A stretch of 56,026 nt of DNA from Streptococcus suis (lineage in GTDB: Bacteria; Bacillota; Bacilli; Lactobacillales; Streptococcaceae): positions 1 through 56,026 of the forward strand of contig NZ_WCJE01000013.1 in the NCBI RefSeq assembly GCF_016743335.1, given 5' to 3'. The notes beneath the pieces are model-generated. The model did no database searches. It had not been told where the DNA came from and was given only the letters and a program-made list of their open reading frames with translations. Below are positions 53,670 to 56,026 of the stretch, in pieces; the first letter of the stretch is position 1; each line of letters begins with the position of its first letter. The translations under genes were made by a program, and so were the position numbers.

Positions 53670-54125
53670 ATGCTGATTGAAGTGGAAACGATTGAAGAAT
53701 ATATGGCTGCCTTGCCTGAGAATCGGAAGGAAGCGGTTGAACGGCTCCATCAAGTGATTGTGGAACAGTTACCAGCTGGTTTTGAAGTAGGCATCTTGGG
53801 AGGTATGATTAACTATTATGTGCCGCTTGCTGCCTACCCTGATGGTTATCATTGCACACCGGGAGAGCCCGTGCCTTTCCTTGCCTTGGCATCACAAAAG
53901 GCACACATCGCCCTCTACCACATGGGAATCTATATGGACCAAGAGTTGAATGATTGGTTCGTTGCTGCTTATCAAGCACAGGTGCCTACCAAACTGGATA
54001 TGGGCAAGTCCTGTGTTCGTATGAAAAATCCCAAGAATATCCCTTATGAATTGATAGGGGAATTGGTTAGTAAGATGTCTATGGAGCGCTATATAGAGCT
54101 CTACGAAAAAAATCATAGAAAGTAG
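53670..54125 (+). CDS. DUF1801 / YdhG-like protein
   Basis: A 151-aa protein of the YdhG/YjbR-like fold. It contains [37 protein letters not shown] and [20 protein letters not shown], then [20 protein letters not shown]. The pattern agrees with DUF1801 proteins (some described as iron-chaperone-like). Function here is unknown. GGAG precedes the ATG, nine bases after panE. It lies close to yozE, suggesting one transcript. Confidence 0.75.
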   Translation: MLIEVETIEEYMAALPENRKEAVERLHQVIVEQLPAGFEVGILGGMINYYVPLAAYPDGYHCTPGEPVPFLALASQKAHIALYHMGIYMDQELNDWFVAAYQAQVPTKLDMGKSCVRMKNPKNIPYELIGELVSKMSMERYIELYEKNHRK

Positions 54126-54130
54126 ATGTA

Positions 54131-54346
54131 GTGAGAAGAAGTTTTTATTCTTGGTTGATGACCCAGCGTAATCCTAAGAGCAATGCGCCTGTTGCGATTT
54201 TAGCAGACTATGCTTTTGAGGAGATTGATTTTCCGAAACAGTCAGATGACTTTGATGAGGTCAGTCGTTTCTTGGAAGAATCGGCTAGCTTTGCCTTTTC
54301 CATGTCTGATTTTGATGCGATTTGGGAAGATTATTTGGGACATTGA
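54131..54346 (+). CDS. YozE-family small protein (UPF0346)
   Basis: This 71-aa protein has the YozE/UPF0346 signature [28 protein letters not shown], with a second part [19 protein letters not shown]. It starts at a GTG, not an ATG. The family start is RSFY or similar, and the only upstream purine box is the weak GTAGATGTA. It lies five bases after the DUF1801 stop. The family has a small three-helix fold and unknown function. Confidence 0.85.
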   Translation: MRRSFYSWLMTQRNPKSNAPVAILADYAFEEIDFPKQSDDFDEVSRFLEESASFAFSMSDFDAIWEDYLGH

Positions 54347-54357
54347 TGACAAAAGAA

Positions 54358-54394
54358 GATAAAGCAAATACATATTTGTATCTTGCTTTTTTTT
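54358..54394 (+). terminator. Terminator after yozE
   Basis: AAAGCAAATACA and TGTATCTTGCTTT pair around TATT with one mismatch, then a run of T. Confidence 0.85.
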
Positions 54395-54441
54395 ATTTGT
54401 ATGTATTGCGCCGATAATTGTTGGAAGAATTGTTCGTATTT

Positions 54442-54450
54442 TGATATAAT
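54442..54450 (+). promoter_or_regulatory. Extended -10 promoter of the surface protein gene
   Basis: TGATATAAT fits an extended -10 about 48 bases before the ATG. A TTGTTG/TTGGAA region upstream is a weak -35. Confidence 0.5.
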
Positions 54451-54497
54451 GACAGGAGAAGGTAGCATTTGATGCAAAAGAAATGAAAGGAGATCAT

Positions 54498-56026
54498 ATG
54501 CACAAATTTTTTTACGAACAGAAGAAAACGTTTTCTTTCAGAAAACTGACTATCGGTCTTGTTTCCCTGTGTGTGGGTACTAGCCTACTATTTGGTATCC
54601 AGTCCCAAGAAGTTTCAGCTTCGACAGTAAGTCCTAGTCAGATTCGTTTTGAATATGTTTTAGAGGCGGAATTATCGACAGAGGAGCGACAGTTGATTCA
54701 GTCTAGCCTACCAGCTGAATTGAAGGAAGAAGCGACCTATTTTGTGGTTTATCGTCCCTCTAAGAAAGTTCTTCCTGCAACGGGTGAGCTAGCTGGTTCA
54801 GGTTTGGCTGTCCTAGGACTAGGTTTCTTGGTTTTAGCTGTTTCTGCGACCAAGTCTAAGAAGGCGCGTGTCTTGACCATGCTTTATGTGACAACTAGTG
54901 GTCTGGCTCTACCTATTTTGGAAGTAGGAGCAGTTCAAAGTTCAGCACTGGCTGCTTACAATCAGACCTATGTTCTTAAACCAGGTGAGGCTTTGCCAGA
55001 TGGTAGGTTGATGATTGCTGGCTATGACTTTGTGGGCTATTATGTTCAGGAGTCATCAGTCAAGACCAGTCTTCCTCCATCAGAAACGGAAAAAAATGAT
55101 GCAGCTAAGGGTACACAAGCTAGTTCAGTACAATCAGAAGGTAAGAAATCTGATTTAGAAGAACTTGCGAAACCAGATGTTCTTCAGGATAATTCTGAAA
55201 GCCAACTTTCCAACAGAGATGATAGTCTACAATTGCCTCTTACGGAGTCTTCGGTTGAAAAAACGGAGAATACAGTCTCTTCAGAAACAACAAATTCGCA
55301 AACAGGCGATGGTTTAGCTTCTCCATCAAATACATCAACTGTTGCTGATAAAAAAGAGGACACTCCTAATACAGAAGAAAGCCAAAATAGCGGACTTGAT
55401 TCTACTTTGCAGATTCCAGGCTTACTTATCTTGAATCGTAAGGATAGAACAGATGCAGTAACAGAAGTGGCATCTGTTGGTCAAGCATTACCTTTTGTGG
55501 CCTTTCGTAAGGAAAAAGAAACGTTTGCTTTGGAGTTGGTTAAACAAGAGGATCCGCAGCTTGAAATTGGCAAGTCTCGCCTTGTTCCTGGTCAAGAGGG
55601 AGAGAAAGAGATTACTTATGCTGATTTTGTTCAAGGAGAGAAGATTCTTCGGAGTGAAAAGATTTCCGAACAGGTGACGAAGAACGCAGTAGCACCTATA
55701 ATGTATGTAGGTATTAAGCAAGTAGAAGCACCAGTTATTCCACTGCCAGAAGTTCCATCTTCTCCAAAAGTGGAATCGGAGATCTCAGATGCAGGTTCAA
55801 CGGATGCGAATAGCAGTGCAAGTCAGCATACAGAGCAACCTAAACCATCAACCCCAGATTCAACAGTCGACCTTCCAGTTCCGCCTCAACCAGAAGTAAG
55901 GCCTGAGGTCGACGTTCCAGTCCCACCTCAGCCTGAAACAACTCCAGAAACAGAGGAGCCCGTATCCCCACAACCAGAAGTGGTTCCAGAAACAGAGGTA
56001 GCAGAAACCCCGCAACCAGAAATGGT
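54498..56026 (+). CDS. IgA1-protease-like wall-anchored metalloprotease, 5' part
   Basis: The frame is open from ATG (after AAAGGAG) to the window edge, 509 codons. An YSIRK-like signal (FSFRKLTIGLVSLCVGTSLLFG) begins it. It is followed unusually early by LPATGELAGSGLAVLGLGFL at about residues 93-112 and a basic stop (KSKKAR), i.e. an N-terminal sorting signal as in streptococcal IgA1 proteases (ZmpA/Iga). A second hydrophobic stretch, then a Ser/Thr/Glu-rich region, follow. A G5-type domain lies near 340-400 (ELVKQEDPQLEIGKSRLVPG to APIMYVG). Proline-rich PxPPQPE repeats come at the end. The M26 zinc site would lie beyond the window, so protease function is inferred. Confidence 0.75.
   Translation, partial: MHKFFYEQKKTFSFRKLTIGLVSLCVGTSLLFGIQSQEVSASTVSPSQIRFEYVLEAELSTEERQLIQSSLPAELKEEATYFVVYRPSKKVLPATGELAGSGLAVLGLGFLVLAVSATKSKKARVLTMLYVTTSGLALPILEVGAVQSSALAAYNQTYVLKPGEALPDGRLMIAGYDFVGYYVQESSVKTSLPPSETEKNDAAKGTQASSVQSEGKKSDLEELAKPDVLQDNSESQLSNRDDSLQLPLTESSVEKTENTVSSETTNSQTGDGLASPSNTSTVADKKEDTPNTEESQNSGLDSTLQIPGLLILNRKDRTDAVTEVASVGQALPFVAFRKEKETFALELVKQEDPQLEIGKSRLVPGQEGEKEITYADFVQGEKILRSEKISEQVTKNAVAPIMYVGIKQVEAPVIPLPEVPSSPKVESEISDAGSTDANSSASQHTEQPKPSTPDSTVDLPVPPQPEVRPEVDVPVPPQPETTPETEEPVSPQPEVVPETEVAETPQPEM

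Overview
The window looks like a chromosomal segment of a low-GC Gram-positive coccus, most probably Streptococcus suis or a close relative. The basis is gene order and family content: hprK-lgt-DUF948-YtxH, frr-cvfB, rplK-rplA, a pneumococcal-type sus operon, and an IgA1-protease-like wall protein with an N-terminal LPxTG motif. Several intergenic repeats also resemble pneumococcal BOX elements. No database search was possible, so the species call is an inference. I found no rRNA, tRNA, CRISPR array or prophage.

Layout. 0-5 kb: a LiaX/PspC-like envelope-stress pair, manA (minus strand), then hprK-lgt-DUF948-YtxH. 5.1-5.9 kb: a deletion scar joining the tail of an HxlR regulator to an N-terminally truncated zinc-macrodomain gene. 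5.9-10.4 kb: a GC-richer operon (quinone oxidoreductase, MarR, EgtV/EgtU-type ABC importer, double SnoaL protein) whose promoter carries a palindrome expected to bind the MarR. 10.5-12.9 kb: an aminotransferase and a convergent Mbeg1-like hydrolase. 13.0-19.8 kb: a Bce-type peptide-antibiotic sensing and resistance module (RR, HK, ATPase, permease), then an operon of a 54-aa membrane peptide, PadR and two DUF1129 paralogues. 19.9-22.2 kb: a Tad2-family (DUF2829) protein, SDR, GNAT, ASCH and a small unknown. 22.5-25.5 kb: glmU, NUDIX, a small membrane protein and mtnN. 25.7-29.5 kb: pyridoxal kinase with an ECF S-component, a cyclophilin lipoprotein and small genes. 29.6-35.7 kb: the susR-susT1-susT2-susX-susH fructo-oligosaccharide operon, with three identical LacI-type operators and two cre-like boxes.

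35.78-42.34 kb is an apparent composite insertion. It begins with an IS1182-type left end (116-bp fragment) and ends with the right end of a nearly full IS1182-family element. Both outer edges touch the same 22-bp terminator hairpin in direct orientation, and only the right-hand copy keeps the U-tract. Its cargo is a decayed IS4-family element carrying a 166-bp MITE-like insertion, a SirTM-type sirtuin/zinc-macrodomain pair (reversible protein ADP-ribosylation, here without GcvH-L/LplA), and a YwnB/YwnA-like oxidoreductase/Rrf2 pair.

42.4-56.0 kb is mostly housekeeping: ftsK, a VOC protein, DUF3397, rplK-rplA with a structured leader, a YghU-type GST, a MurJ/YtgP flippase, pyrH-frr-cvfB, ketopantoate reductase, DUF1801, YozE, and the first part of an IgA1-protease-like surface protein that runs off the window. 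Between frr and cvfB are two hairpins with complementary loops. The second is an intrinsic terminator, so this is a candidate attenuator or small RNA.

The strongest leads are the composite island, the frr-cvfB RNA element, the MarR/EgtUV operon, the standalone SirTM-macro pair, and the BOX-like repeats, one of which appears to have contributed sequence to the IS1182 transposase gene.
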